Assembly: GCF_003583765.1 (NCBI RefSeq)
Contig: NZ_QXQA01000006.1
Location: 186,001 to 250,000, forward strand
DNA length: 64,000 nucleotides
Reading direction: 5' to 3'
Source of the DNA: Paenibacillus nanensis
GTDB lineage: Bacteria > Bacillota > Bacilli > Paenibacillales > Paenibacillaceae
Shown: in pieces, positions 50,457 to 59,114 of the stretch
How the letters are laid out: each line of letters begins with the position of its first letter
How positions within the stretch are numbered: position 1 is the stretch's first letter
The notes under the pieces: model-generated
Told to the model about the DNA's origin: nothing
The model's input: the letters and a program-made list of their open reading frames with translations, nothing else
The model's database searches: none
Position numbers and translations under genes: made by a program

Positions 50457-53327
50457 TTATTTTCCGCTAACAGCTTCATTCAAATCCAACATGCGCATCA
50501 AAAGGAAGACGGCTTCCGCGCGCGTTGCGGCGGCGAACGGCTCAAATCGATTGCCATCGCGGCCTTGCACGAGACTGATCCCTTCCGCCGCGGCGACTGC
50601 GGCACGGGCCCAAGTCGGTATGTCCGCTGCATCCGCGAACGTCGGCTTGGCGTCCCCAGACGTCTCCAAGCCCGCTGCGCGGGCAAGCAGCGTCACCATC
50701 TCCGCCCGCGTGATGACGGCATTCGGCCGGAAGGTACCGTCGGAGAAGCCGACGACGATGCCGCGCTCGGCCGCCGCGGCTATGGAGGACGCCGCCCACG
50801 CTTCGATGGATTCGGCATCCGCGAAGTGAGGTGCGGACAGGCTGTCGGCCTTGAGCGCTCGCATCAGCATCGTAACGAATTGCGCCCGCGTGACTTGCGC
50901 ATCCGGCGCGAACGTGCGGGCATCATACCCGCTTGCAATACCGAGCTCTGCCGCCCGCGCGACAACCGACTCCGCCCAATGACCGTCCATGTCGAGGAAC
51001 CGCGTCGGCGTCGGTTCCTCAGGCAATTCAACACCGAACACCGCGAACTTCGTGAAGTGATCCACCGAGGCTACGACAACCCCATCCTCAACTCGGCTCT
51101 CGATTTCGACCCATTCCTCGCGCGCTTCGTCATAGTAGAACAAAGCTGCGCGGAATCCTTTGGGCACCGCTGCCGCATTGAACGCGAAGCGAAGCGTTAC
51201 CGGCTCCGAAAACGTCGTTCCCGTGTTCACCAGCAGTTCGAATGCTTCGCTTGCCAACTTCATTTCCGCCGGCACCAAATCCGAAGGCAGCTTGATTTTT
51301 TCGATGGTGACGATCGCGTCTCCGGACAATCCCGGGATCTCGATCGATACTTCGTTGCCGAACGTTACCGTACATCCGCCGCTCGGGCAGTGCATCGTCG
51401 TTTTATCTGTGAAGATCGGCACCACTGGCGCTATGTCGCCCGGCGGTGAGTACACTTCGACTTGAACTTCGGAGCGAAGACCGCCATACTCGGCCGAGAT
51501 CGTTGCCGTTCCCGGCGATTTCGCCCGAACGATGCCGTTCTCCTCCACCTCCGCGACAGAGGCGTTCGAGGTCGTGTAATTCGCCGAATCGGTAACATCG
51601 ACCCGATGTCCATCCGAATACGATGCTTCGACGCGGGTAATATGAGAGGACCCTACCCTTAAGCGATAAGAATCCTCGTCAACCTCCAAGCCGACCAGCT
51701 TGACTGGCTCTTCCTCTACCGTAATGATTACCGTCGCCGTATGTCCTTCCGGATTCGTCACGCCGGCAGGCGGTGTCAACGTACCTGTGAAAACGTACTC
51801 CCCCGCCGTGCTGCCATCGTATGACGGTACACCACCGTCCCACGTCACGCCCGCTGGTAGATCCGTTCCGTCACTTAACCCGATGTCTACCGTCGTCGGA
51901 AGGCCGACCTCCGTCAACGGCGTGCCGTACTCAACCGAAATGCCCGTTAATGGAGAGACGGACGCGATTGTGACCGGATTCGCCGTAAAGACGAACGGGA
52001 TCGATTCGCCCGCCTCGTAACCTGCCGCCGGATCCGCTTTATAACGTACAAACACGGTTTGGTCTCCGGGGAACGTCGGGGCGGAGTCGCTGTCGAATAC
52101 GACGTAACCGGCGTTTCCATTCCCTAAGTATTCCATGTCTTCCGTCATTCCTGTGATGACGTTCGCTTCGTCGTCCAGCGCAAGGCCTGCCGGCGGACCG
52201 ACCCGGATGTCGATTAAGTTGGCGCTGCTCCCTGCGACCCGATACGAGCCGTCCGCGAGCTGCAACGCGGCCTGAAGGTTCCACGTGTCCGGAAGCACCT
52301 TGAACCATTGCTCGTTCATGTTCGCATCCGTCTTCAGCAGGACGCCGTCGCCCGCATTGGAGCCGCCATATATTAGAAAACCGCCGTCTCTTGTACGCAG
52401 CATGCCTTCCGGGACTTGGGGACCTGCGTGAGAGTACTCTTTTCTCCACAGCTCGTTCCCTTCCCCGTCCGTTCGAATCACGACGATATTTTGCTCGCTC
52501 CCCTCCAGCACGTTGCCGAGCAAATAATAACCCGAGCTCGCCTCTGCTTCCGTCACAGCTTGCAGCGTAAGGCTCCCTTCACCGCTAGTAAACTTCTTTA
52601 AGGAACCCGCACCGGATCCGGCGGCGTAAGTGTACAACATGCCGTACGACGAACCGGTTCCTTCGGAGCCGTACCCGACGATCGCTACGTCGCCGGACGC
52701 TAGAGTCACCCCGTCGAACGGAATGCGGCCGTAATTCGTTAGGTGGACAATGCCCGCCCCTGGGTTTCCGTTCGCATCGAGGATGAAAATCGAGTTTACC
52801 GTCCCGCTGCCAAAAGGTGAAGCGATACCGCCAACAAGATACCTAACGGTTCCGGCAATGTCCATTGCCGCTATGAAATTCGCGGAACCGCCCCCCGGCA
52901 GCTGCACGCCCGATTTAACGACGCCCCCTGTCTCATTAACGAGGCCGTAAAGCATGCCGTCGTTCATCCTGCCGACGAACATATACCCATTGGGTGTTTC
53001 CAGCAGGTCGTTCACCGCAGGAGGAATATCGCTGGAGTCGAACCCTAACGAAGTCCGCCATTGCAATTCGCCGTTCGCATCCCATTTCGCCATGAACAAC
53101 TCGGGCTCCTCGCCGCCTTCGTCTGTCCCCGCCGCGACGTATCCCCCGTCCGATGTGGATATGTAATCCCCATACCGAATTCCGGGATCGCCCGTCACGG
53201 AGTCCGCGGCGACGGGCTCCTGCACCAACCGATCGGCGGCGAACGCAGTGGAATAACTAGAAAATACGATTAATGATACAAGCAACAACAGTGTGAATCG
53301 CCTCAATGACCGACTTCTAAACCTCAC
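50457..53327 (-). CDS. SLH-domain surface protein with beta-propeller-like and Big domains
   Basis: 956 residues, GTG start after GGGGGG, signal peptide 1-30 (FTLLLLVSLIVFSSYSTAFA). Residues ~45-400 contain repeated GGYVAAG, NGYMFVG, GGFLIYGG and GDVAIVG strands with WDANGELQW, suggesting a beta-propeller-like domain. A YDG/MBG-like strand-rich domain (~430-560) follows, then a Big2/Big4-type module (VTDSANYTTSNASVAEVEENGIVRAKSPGTATISAEYGG, ~565-640). A ZU5-like region has a FGNEVSIEIPGLSG stretch. Three SLH domains close it (~777-945; FLDMDGHWAESVV, FADAESIEAWAAS, FADAADIPTWA). It is a wall-anchored protein of unknown role. Confidence 0.86.
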   Translation of the reverse strand: MRFRSRSLRRFTLLLLVSLIVFSSYSTAFAADRLVQEPVAADSVTGDPGIRYGDYISTSDGGYVAAGTDEGGEEPELFMAKWDANGELQWRTSLGFDSSDIPPAVNDLLETPNGYMFVGRMNDGMLYGLVNETGGVVKSGVQLPGGGSANFIAAMDIAGTVRYLVGGIASPFGSGTVNSIFILDANGNPGAGIVHLTNYGRIPFDGVTLASGDVAIVGYGSEGTGSSYGMLYTYAAGSGAGSLKKFTSGEGSLTLQAVTEAEASSGYYLLGNVLEGSEQNIVVIRTDGEGNELWRKEYSHAGPQVPEGMLRTRDGGFLIYGGSNAGDGVLLKTDANMNEQWFKVLPDTWNLQAALQLADGSYRVAGSSANLIDIRVGPPAGLALDDEANVITGMTEDMEYLGNGNAGYVVFDSDSAPTFPGDQTVFVRYKADPAAGYEAGESIPFVFTANPVTIASVSPLTGISVEYGTPLTEVGLPTTVDIGLSDGTDLPAGVTWDGGVPSYDGSTAGEYVFTGTLTPPAGVTNPEGHTATVIITVEEEPVKLVGLEVDEDSYRLRVGSSHITRVEASYSDGHRVDVTDSANYTTSNASVAEVEENGIVRAKSPGTATISAEYGGLRSEVQVEVYSPPGDIAPVVPIFTDKTTMHCPSGGCTVTFGNEVSIEIPGLSGDAIVTIEKIKLPSDLVPAEMKLASEAFELLVNTGTTFSEPVTLRFAFNAAAVPKGFRAALFYYDEAREEWVEIESRVEDGVVVASVDHFTKFAVFGVELPEEPTPTRFLDMDGHWAESVVARAAELGIASGYDARTFAPDAQVTRAQFVTMLMRALKADSLSAPHFADAESIEAWAASSIAAAAERGIVVGFSDGTFRPNAVITRAEMVTLLARAAGLETSGDAKPTFADAADIPTWARAAVAAAEGISLVQGRDGNRFEPFAAATRAEAVFLLMRMLDLNEAVSGK

Positions 53328-53671
53328 AAAATGCCCCCCGCTTCTATCAAATTACATGGTCCTTCTTATTGTAAAGGAATGGAAGTCTAATAGGAATACC
53401 ACGATTTGGGGAAATTACAAGACGCTACAACAAAAACACCGCCGTCCAATACTGACGGCGGGTAATCGGTGCCAAATTGACCACAAAGTTTCAGGGACTT
53501 TACACGCAAGCGCAGTAAACAACTGCAACTATGACGCTAACCTAAAATAAGAATCTCTACGCAGGTCATATTCTCAACATATCCATGTTCAGCCTCCAGT
53601 TATATTAACAACAAGTATTAAGCTCGAGTGATTTTCCCCCAAGCGTGAAAGCAGTGTTAGGTGTAGTAATG
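53328..53671. other. Intergenic region with one hairpin
   Basis: Apart from a hairpin at 53439-53461 (CCGCCGTC/GACGGCGG, followed on the minus strand by GTGTTTTTG), which may end the RDD transcript, nothing recognisable is seen. The region is AT-rich. Confidence 0.55.
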
Positions 53672-54070
53672 CTACTTCGAATAAACTACAGCATTTACGT
53701 TAGTTTTTGCAATTAGATCCCCGATTCTTCTTCGCATTAATATCAAAGTAATTAGTTCAATAGGCCAAATTAATACTGTAATATTCCTAGTAATTAAACG
53801 AATTGCACCTGGAATTGCTTCATTGTTATTCTCGTCTGTGACGACTAGACCCATAATTCTCTTACCTATACTTCTCCCTTTGTAGAGATCTTTCAATAAA
53901 TAATACAATATCCCAAATCCTAGTACTGTATTGAATGATTCAAATGGTATCATGGCATTAGAGTCTGTAGGATGAATAAATGAATTCATATTAACTGCAA
54001 AAAATAAAATTCCGAACATCAAAGTTCCCACAACATGGTCTAGCAATATCGCGACTAATCTCTGCTGCAT
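53672..54070 (-). CDS. RDD family membrane protein
   Basis: About 132 residues from ATG 54070, just after the upstream gene's stop; the frame is open to a TTG at 54094 inside that gene. QRLVAILLDHVVG carries the RDD-type Arg and Asp in the first helix, and GRSIGKRIMGLVVTDENN follows the second. The last helix is RNITVLIWPIELITLILM. RDD proteins are small membrane proteins of mostly unknown function, some acting as antiporters. The gene is AT-rich like its neighbour. Confidence 0.82.
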   Translation of the reverse strand: MQQRLVAILLDHVVGTLMFGILFFAVNMNSFIHPTDSNAMIPFESFNTVLGFGILYYLLKDLYKGRSIGKRIMGLVVTDENNNEAIPGAIRLITRNITVLIWPIELITLILMRRRIGDLIAKTNVNAVVYSK

Positions 54071-54074
54071 TGAC

Positions 54075-54914
54075 TTAATGCTCAACGTTTGCAAATAATA
54101 TCTTAGTGACTGGATTATAAAATAACATTAAATGCCCCATGTCTTCGAATATTAAAATTTCGTTTCTTTCATTGTTAACAGCCCTAATATCTTTATCCGA
54201 CTCTATAGAGCAAATAAAACGCATCGGTTCATTCGAAATAGGGCATTTCGGAACATGTGGAAACTGATACCACAAAGGCACCCCACACAATAAGGCCTCT
54301 CGCTGATTAAATTTAGAAACATCCAATACATTTGTAGTCTTGAAATTGACTTGAGAATACTCAGTTTGGATGCCTTCATCTATAGATTCATACCAATCAT
54401 CCGGATCTGTTAAATCTTCGATGAGTTGTGGTTTTAATGGATTGCTGTAATCGAGATAAACACCGCCATAACATTCATTTACAGGGAAAACAATATGTAG
54501 CTCATTCATATTTATCCAATTGAAATAAGGATCCGTACAATCTAATGTTCCTATGTATTGAAATTTGGCGGACAATTCAGAGTGCTTTGGAAGAATTAAT
54601 TTTTGGGGAATAGAGCCGCCAATTCGATGAGTTCCTTTAGGATCCTTCTCCATTAAAAATACTTTATGATCCGTCCAATCACTGATGGGCAAATTCACGT
54701 TTTCCCATACTAACTCCTTAATGTCATTATGATGCTTATATCCCTTGATTAGTTTATTTCCTTCAATCTCAAATTCTAGTGCCTTTTGCGCTTCTTTAAA
54801 AAACATAAAGCCCTCTTTATCGACACCATGAGTCTTTAAAAATGCAATTGCAGTTTCTATATTTTCAAAGTATATCTCCCAGCCAGCCAAAAATTTTTGT
54901 TTTTTTTCAATCAA
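54075..54914 (-). CDS. Unknown protein, possibly DUF1963/YwqG-like
   Basis: About 279 residues from a TTG at 54914 after GAGGTGG (a GTG three codons earlier overlaps that site). Segments THRIGGSIPQKLILPKHSEL, FQYIGTLDCTDPYF, LHIVFPVNECYGGVYLDYSNP, LCGVPLWYQFPHVPKCPISNEPMRFICSIES and MLFYNPVTKILFANVEH recall the DUF1963 fold, in which a protein binds a GG-x-P-x-W strand and a CP-x-C-x-x-M-R-F-V segment. The match is loose. It is AT-rich and probably co-transcribed with the RDD gene. No function is known. Confidence 0.6.
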   Translation of the reverse strand: MIEKKQKFLAGWEIYFENIETAIAFLKTHGVDKEGFMFFKEAQKALEFEIEGNKLIKGYKHHNDIKELVWENVNLPISDWTDHKVFLMEKDPKGTHRIGGSIPQKLILPKHSELSAKFQYIGTLDCTDPYFNWINMNELHIVFPVNECYGGVYLDYSNPLKPQLIEDLTDPDDWYESIDEGIQTEYSQVNFKTTNVLDVSKFNQREALLCGVPLWYQFPHVPKCPISNEPMRFICSIESDKDIRAVNNERNEILIFEDMGHLMLFYNPVTKILFANVEH

Positions 54915-54923
54915 ATTTACCAC

Positions 54924-55377
54924 CTCAACTTATTTATTTGAATAATTATTGCACTCTGTACTAAGCAAATTTGCCCGTCACTTCCTCGATAATAATGCCG
55001 CTAACCAGCCGCTCATTGTCTGAAAAAAATGTTTGTAACCAAGTGAGACCAATCTTTCTAAATGCCCGCAGGTTTTATTTTTATATAACTTAAACGTTGC
55101 TTACATTCCTTCTTTTAACTTCTTTACTCCTATCTTAGCATTTACTCAATTCCTTCGCCTCTACAAACATCTTAATTACTACTATTGTCCCCAAAAGCAG
55201 TGCCTTTTCGGCCATCATTTATTACTCAGCACAACTGTTCTGCTGGCTCTCTACGGTAAAAGGAATTATCTGCCTTCGGGTTAAACAACTGGCGCTAATG
55301 CTACCCTCGGCAGCTGACATATGCCCTCAGAAAAAAGAAACTTTATTTTTCGTCCACCATCAGTATTTTTACTGATA
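54924..55377. other. Intergenic region without recognisable gene
   Basis: About 450 bp with no coding signal on either strand. A CAGTAnnnnTACTG palindrome lies at 55361-55374. The promoter of the 54914 gene should be at the left end. Confidence 0.5.
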
Positions 55378-55411
55378 TAAAAAGTCCTTCCCTCAGACGA
55401 AGGAAGGACTT
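55378..55411 (-). terminator. Terminator of the two-component operon
   Basis: AAGTCCTTCC and GGAAGGACTT pair over 10 bp, and on the minus strand TTTTTATAT follows. It is about 24 bp past the kinase stop. Confidence 0.88.
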
Positions 55412-55434
55412 CATTGCGGATCATACGTTGTGTT

Positions 55435-56760
55435 CTACGGCGCCAAAGGAATTTGGACGGTAAACGTCGTCCATTCATGGCGAACGCTTTTGGCGTAAAT
55501 TTTCCCTTTGTGCTGCTCGACGATCGCTTTGGCGATGGCCAGGCCCAAGCCGTAGCCTCCGTGCGCGCGGGCTCTGGACGGGTCCGTCCGGTAAAACCGG
55601 TCAAAGATTCTGTCCAAATGCTCAGGCTCGATCCCTTCGCCGGTGTTCGCGACGGACAGCGTCATTTCATGATGCTGCTTCTGGAGCTTAATGCGGATGG
55701 AGCCCTGCGGATTCGTATATTTGACCGCGTTATCCAGCAGAATCATGACGACCTGCTTGAACTGCTCCGCATTGCCTCGTATCGCCACATTCGGTTCAAT
55801 TTCGTAATCGAGCGAAATCCGCTTCTCGAAAATGACCGCTTCCATAGGAAGGATGACGTTTTCGGCCGCATCGCTTGCTTGGAAAGCGGTTACGATTGCG
55901 GCTTCTCCCGCCGCATCCTCCATCCGGGTCAAATAAAGCAAGTCGCTTGTCAGCTTCGACATGCGGTCCGTCTCCGACTTGATGTAATGCAGCCACTTCA
56001 TTTGGCTTGCGATCGTCTCTTCCTTGTTCGCGAGCAGAACGTCGGCATTCGTCTGAATAATCGCAAGCGGCGTCTTCAATTCATGGGAGGCGTCGGCGAT
56101 AAACTGCTTTTGCTTGTCGAACGCTTCCTGCACGGGCGCAATGGACCGGTTGGCAAAAAAACGGCTGATAAAAAAAATAACGACCAGCATCACAGCGCCT
56201 ACAAGAAGAAACGTATAGATAAGCGTCGTCAGAATGCCTTCGCGGTCGGTTACGTCCAGGAATATGAGCCGATATCCGTTCTCCGTCTTCTGAACGAGGT
56301 AGGCCCAATTGTCTCCATCGAGATGCGCCCGCCCTGTTTGCTTCTTGCGGGAAGCGGCGTTTGCGGCCTCTTCGTAAAAGGCCTCGTCCATATCAAAGCG
56401 GGAATCGACGCTAAGCACCTGCCAATCCTCGTTCACGACGACCACGAACGAGACGGATCGCCCCATGCGCGGATTCATATCGTCCATAGACGGGTCTGTC
56501 TTGCCGCCCGGAAAATCGGTCATCTCCGCCTCTTGATCCGTAACCGTTATCGGCGGATCCCCGCCCATCCGGTTTTTCGGCTGATCCCGCGGCCCGTCAG
56601 GCTTGCCGTAAAACTCAGCATTGCGGTGCAGTTCCATGTTAATATCGGCCTGCACATTACGGTGCATAATGGTGTAAATCGCCGCGAAAGCAATCAGCAT
56701 CATCACCGAGATAATGACGAGATTCAGCAGCAAAAAACGGTTGCGGAGCTTATTGAACAT
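55435..56760 (-). CDS. Sensor histidine kinase (EnvZ/CusS-like)
   Basis: 441 residues. The first membrane helix (10-30) and second (about 179-199) flank a ~145-residue extracellular sensor with a Pro/Asp/Met-rich part (KPDGPRDQPKNRMGGDPPITV; MDDMNPRMGRSV). The HisKA box IADASHELKTPLAIIQTNADVLL has the phospho-His at 226. The catalytic part has LLDNAVKYTNPQGSI (N box) and DRFYRTDPSRARAHGGYGLGLAIAKAI (F and G boxes). It is transcribed with, and partner of, the regulator whose stop overlaps its ATG. It is divergent from the VTC operon and probably controls it. Confidence 0.92.
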   Translation of the reverse strand: MFNKLRNRFLLLNLVIISVMMLIAFAAIYTIMHRNVQADINMELHRNAEFYGKPDGPRDQPKNRMGGDPPITVTDQEAEMTDFPGGKTDPSMDDMNPRMGRSVSFVVVVNEDWQVLSVDSRFDMDEAFYEEAANAASRKKQTGRAHLDGDNWAYLVQKTENGYRLIFLDVTDREGILTTLIYTFLLVGAVMLVVIFFISRFFANRSIAPVQEAFDKQKQFIADASHELKTPLAIIQTNADVLLANKEETIASQMKWLHYIKSETDRMSKLTSDLLYLTRMEDAAGEAAIVTAFQASDAAENVILPMEAVIFEKRISLDYEIEPNVAIRGNAEQFKQVVMILLDNAVKYTNPQGSIRIKLQKQHHEMTLSVANTGEGIEPEHLDRIFDRFYRTDPSRARAHGGYGLGLAIAKAIVEQHKGKIYAKSVRHEWTTFTVQIPLAP

Positions 56761-57437
56761 CAGCCCGTCACCTCCAGCACATACCCCACGCCTCGGATCG
56801 TATTGATTTTGACAGAGGATTGCAGGAACGTAAGCTTCTTCCGCAGGAAAGAAATATAAACCTCCACATTATTGCTTTCCGCTTCGGAATCAAAGCCCCA
56901 GAGCTTCTCAATAATTTGATCCTTGGAGGTCACCGCCATTTTGCGGGTAATCAGCAGCTCCATAAGCTCGCTTTCCTTCAGGATCAGCTTTATTTCCTTG
57001 CCGTTCCCCGACAGCTTGAGATTCGCCATATTTAGCTCGATGTCCCCATATTTCAACGTGTCCTCCTGCAGAACCTCGTTTCTGCGTCTTAACGCGGCCC
57101 GAATTCTCGCAAGAAGCTCGTCGGTCGAGAACGGCTTCGCGATATAATCGTCCGCGCCGTAATCGAGTCCGGCTACTTTATCGGATATTTCTCCCTTGGC
57201 CGTTAACATGATAACCGGCGTCATGACGCCCTCGGTTCGCAGCGACTTTAGAATCGACATGCCGTCCATGCCCGGCAGCATCACGTCCAGCAAGACTAAA
57301 TCGTAGATACCGCTAAGCGCATTATCCAGACCGGACGGCCCGTCATGAACGGCATCTACCGAATAGTTATGTTTTTTTAAAATCTGCGTCAAGGCCTCGG
57401 CCAGATGCTCTTCGTCTTCTACGATTAATATTCTCAT
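56760..57437 (-). CDS. OmpR/PhoB-type response regulator
   Basis: 225 residues. Receiver domain with E7/D8/E9 acidic cluster, phospho-acceptor D51 (DLVLLDVMLPGMDG) and K101 region (DDYIAKPFSTDELLARI). The winged-helix output domain (about 125-222) ends in SEAESNNVEVYISFLRKKLTFL and INTIRGVGYVLE, the classical recognition helix and wing. It precedes the kinase with overlapping stop and start. Possible target sites lie in the 206-bp gap to the VTC gene. Confidence 0.94.
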   Translation of the reverse strand: MRILIVEDEEHLAEALTQILKKHNYSVDAVHDGPSGLDNALSGIYDLVLLDVMLPGMDGMSILKSLRTEGVMTPVIMLTAKGEISDKVAGLDYGADDYIAKPFSTDELLARIRAALRRRNEVLQEDTLKYGDIELNMANLKLSGNGKEIKLILKESELMELLITRKMAVTSKDQIIEKLWGFDSEAESNNVEVYISFLRKKLTFLQSSVKINTIRGVGYVLEVTG

Positions 57438-57548
57438 GAAGTTCGCTGCCCTCTTTCTTTATCTTTCATTAATTTATACGCATGGGCTCATTATAGCAAG
57501 CAAACCTTTAACCAAGCTTAAGCGCTTGCTGGCGGAAAAAAATGAAGC

Positions 57549-57592
57549 TTTCGTAAATCTTTAAGTTTCATTAAAGGTTCGCCTCGTATTAT
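57549..57592 (+). promoter_or_regulatory. Candidate promoter and regulator-binding region of the VTC operon
   Basis: TTTCGTAAA (57549) and TTTCATTAAA (57566) form an imperfect direct repeat directly upstream of a good -10 hexamer TATTAT (57587-57592) that lacks a fitting -35 box. That arrangement is usual where an OmpR-type activator is needed. The VTC gene starts 52 bp further on. Confidence 0.4.
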
Positions 57593-57643
57593 AAGCCTCA
57601 GTGAACGACGCACAAACGACAGCATATGAAAGGGTGAACAGGC

Positions 57644-58390
57644 ATGGCGATCGAGGTTTTCAACCGGTACGAGAACAAGTATCTGCTTGACGAGGAAGCG
57701 TATCTGCGGTTTTACGATCGGCTGCTCGACTATATGGAGCTCGACGAATATAACAAGCAGCATCCGTTCTATTCCATAAGCAATATATATTTTGACACGA
57801 AAAACCATTCGCTGATCCGCAAAAGCCTCTCCAAGCCGAAGTACAAAGAAAAGCTGCGACTAAGGGCATACGGCGTACCGAAGCCAGGCGCTAAAGGTTA
57901 TTTGGAGCTTAAGAAAAAAGTGTTCGGCCTCGTCAACAAGCGCAGGACTGCGCTTAAGCTGGATGAAGCCTACGAGTTCGTGCGAACCGGCGTTCTGCCG
58001 GACTATCAGGACTACATGAATAAACAAGTGCTGAACGAAATTCATTACTTCCTCGGAAGGTACGAGCTGGAGCCTAAAGTGTATCTTGCCTATGACCGGC
58101 GAGCGTTGTTCGATAAGACCAGCCGGGACCTTCGCATCACGTTCGATACCAATATTCGCTCCCGCCGCTATGACCTGACGCTGGAAAGCGGAGATTACGG
58201 CGAGCCTTTAATCGAATCCGGGCAGTGGCTGATGGAAGTCAAAGCGGAAAAAACCATTCCGATGTGGCTTTCCCGGTTATTGTCGGAGCACCAAATGTTC
58301 CGAACCAGCTTCTCGAAATACGGCAGCGAATATAAGAAATACGCATCATTCGCAAAGACACATAAGGAGGCATTCTACTACTATGCTTGA
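57644..58390 (+). CDS. VTC-domain polyphosphate polymerase-like protein
   Basis: 248 residues, about the size of the bare VTC catalytic tunnel. FNRYENKYLLDEEAYLRFYDRL, the KYKEKLRLRAYG strand, YLELKKKVFG, YDRRALFD, RITFDTN and WLMEVKAEKTIPMWLSRLL supply the conserved Arg/Lys/Glu residues of the triphosphate tunnel metalloenzyme fold. In yeast VTC4 this domain makes polyphosphate from ATP. AAAGGGTGAACAGGC precedes the ATG. The gene overlaps the DUF4956 gene by 8 bp, so a membrane complex of both is likely. Confidence 0.88.
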   Translation: MAIEVFNRYENKYLLDEEAYLRFYDRLLDYMELDEYNKQHPFYSISNIYFDTKNHSLIRKSLSKPKYKEKLRLRAYGVPKPGAKGYLELKKKVFGLVNKRRTALKLDEAYEFVRTGVLPDYQDYMNKQVLNEIHYFLGRYELEPKVYLAYDRRALFDKTSRDLRITFDTNIRSRRYDLTLESGDYGEPLIESGQWLMEVKAEKTIPMWLSRLLSEHQMFRTSFSKYGSEYKKYASFAKTHKEAFYYYA

Positions 58391-59084
58391 GTTTATTGAA
58401 TCTATTTTTTCTTCGACCGCGGATGCTGCGGCTGCGCAGCTTACACTCTCCCATTCTTTGATTACGATCGCGACATCGATTGCGCTCGGCGCTTTGATCA
58501 GCTTCACTTATATGAAAACAAGCAACCGGAATGCTTATTCGCAAAACTTCGCCTTAACGATGATGCTGCTGCCCGCGATAGTCGCGATCATCATTCTCTT
58601 AATCGGCAGCAACATCGCAAGAGCCTTCAGCTTGGCGGGCGCCTTCTCGATCATCCGGTTCCGCAGCGCGCCCGGGGATCCGAAGGACATCGCTTATGTC
58701 CTGTTTACGATGGCGGCCGGACTGGCGGTCGGCGTCGGAAGCTTTGGCTACGCCGTTTTGTTCACCGTGCTGCTGTGCGCGCTCATGTTTATATTGAGCT
58801 GCTTCAAGTTCGGCCAGCGGAAGACGACGGAGCGTCTGCTGAAGGTTACGATCCCGGAGGATTTGAGCTACGAAGAAGCGTTTGCCGAAGTATTCATGAC
58901 CTACGATATTGCTTATGAGCTGAAGAAGGTCCGCACGACGGAGCTTGGCAGCCTGTATGAGTTGGTTTACTCCGTCACAATGGACAACCAGATCGATCAG
59001 AAGTCGTTCTTGGACGCGATCCGCTGCCGGAACGGGAACTTGGACATTACGTTAACGATGGCGCCTACTGCTTCGGATTATTAA
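58383..59084 (+). CDS. DUF4956 family membrane protein
   Basis: 233 residues. Three to four membrane segments occupy the first 140 residues (LITIATSIALGALISFTYM; LTMMLLPAIVAIIILLIG; YAVLFTVLLCALMFILSCF), with GAFSIIRFRSAPGDPKDIAYVLFTMAAGLAVGVG as a highly conserved-looking central motif. A soluble C-terminal domain (about 150-233) follows. DUF4956 genes commonly stand next to VTC-domain genes, as here (8-bp overlap), and may form the membrane channel of a polyphosphate system. That role is inference. Confidence 0.88.
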   Translation: MLEFIESIFSSTADAAAAQLTLSHSLITIATSIALGALISFTYMKTSNRNAYSQNFALTMMLLPAIVAIIILLIGSNIARAFSLAGAFSIIRFRSAPGDPKDIAYVLFTMAAGLAVGVGSFGYAVLFTVLLCALMFILSCFKFGQRKTTERLLKVTIPEDLSYEEAFAEVFMTYDIAYELKKVRTTELGSLYELVYSVTMDNQIDQKSFLDAIRCRNGNLDITLTMAPTASDY

Positions 59085-59114
59085 TAAAATTTTGAGAAAA
59101 AGGAGCGAACCTCT

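Noticed and set aside
55414..56859. 481-codon ORF on the plus strand
   Set aside because: It is the mirror of the histidine kinase gene, Arg/His-rich, without ribosome site or recognisable domain.
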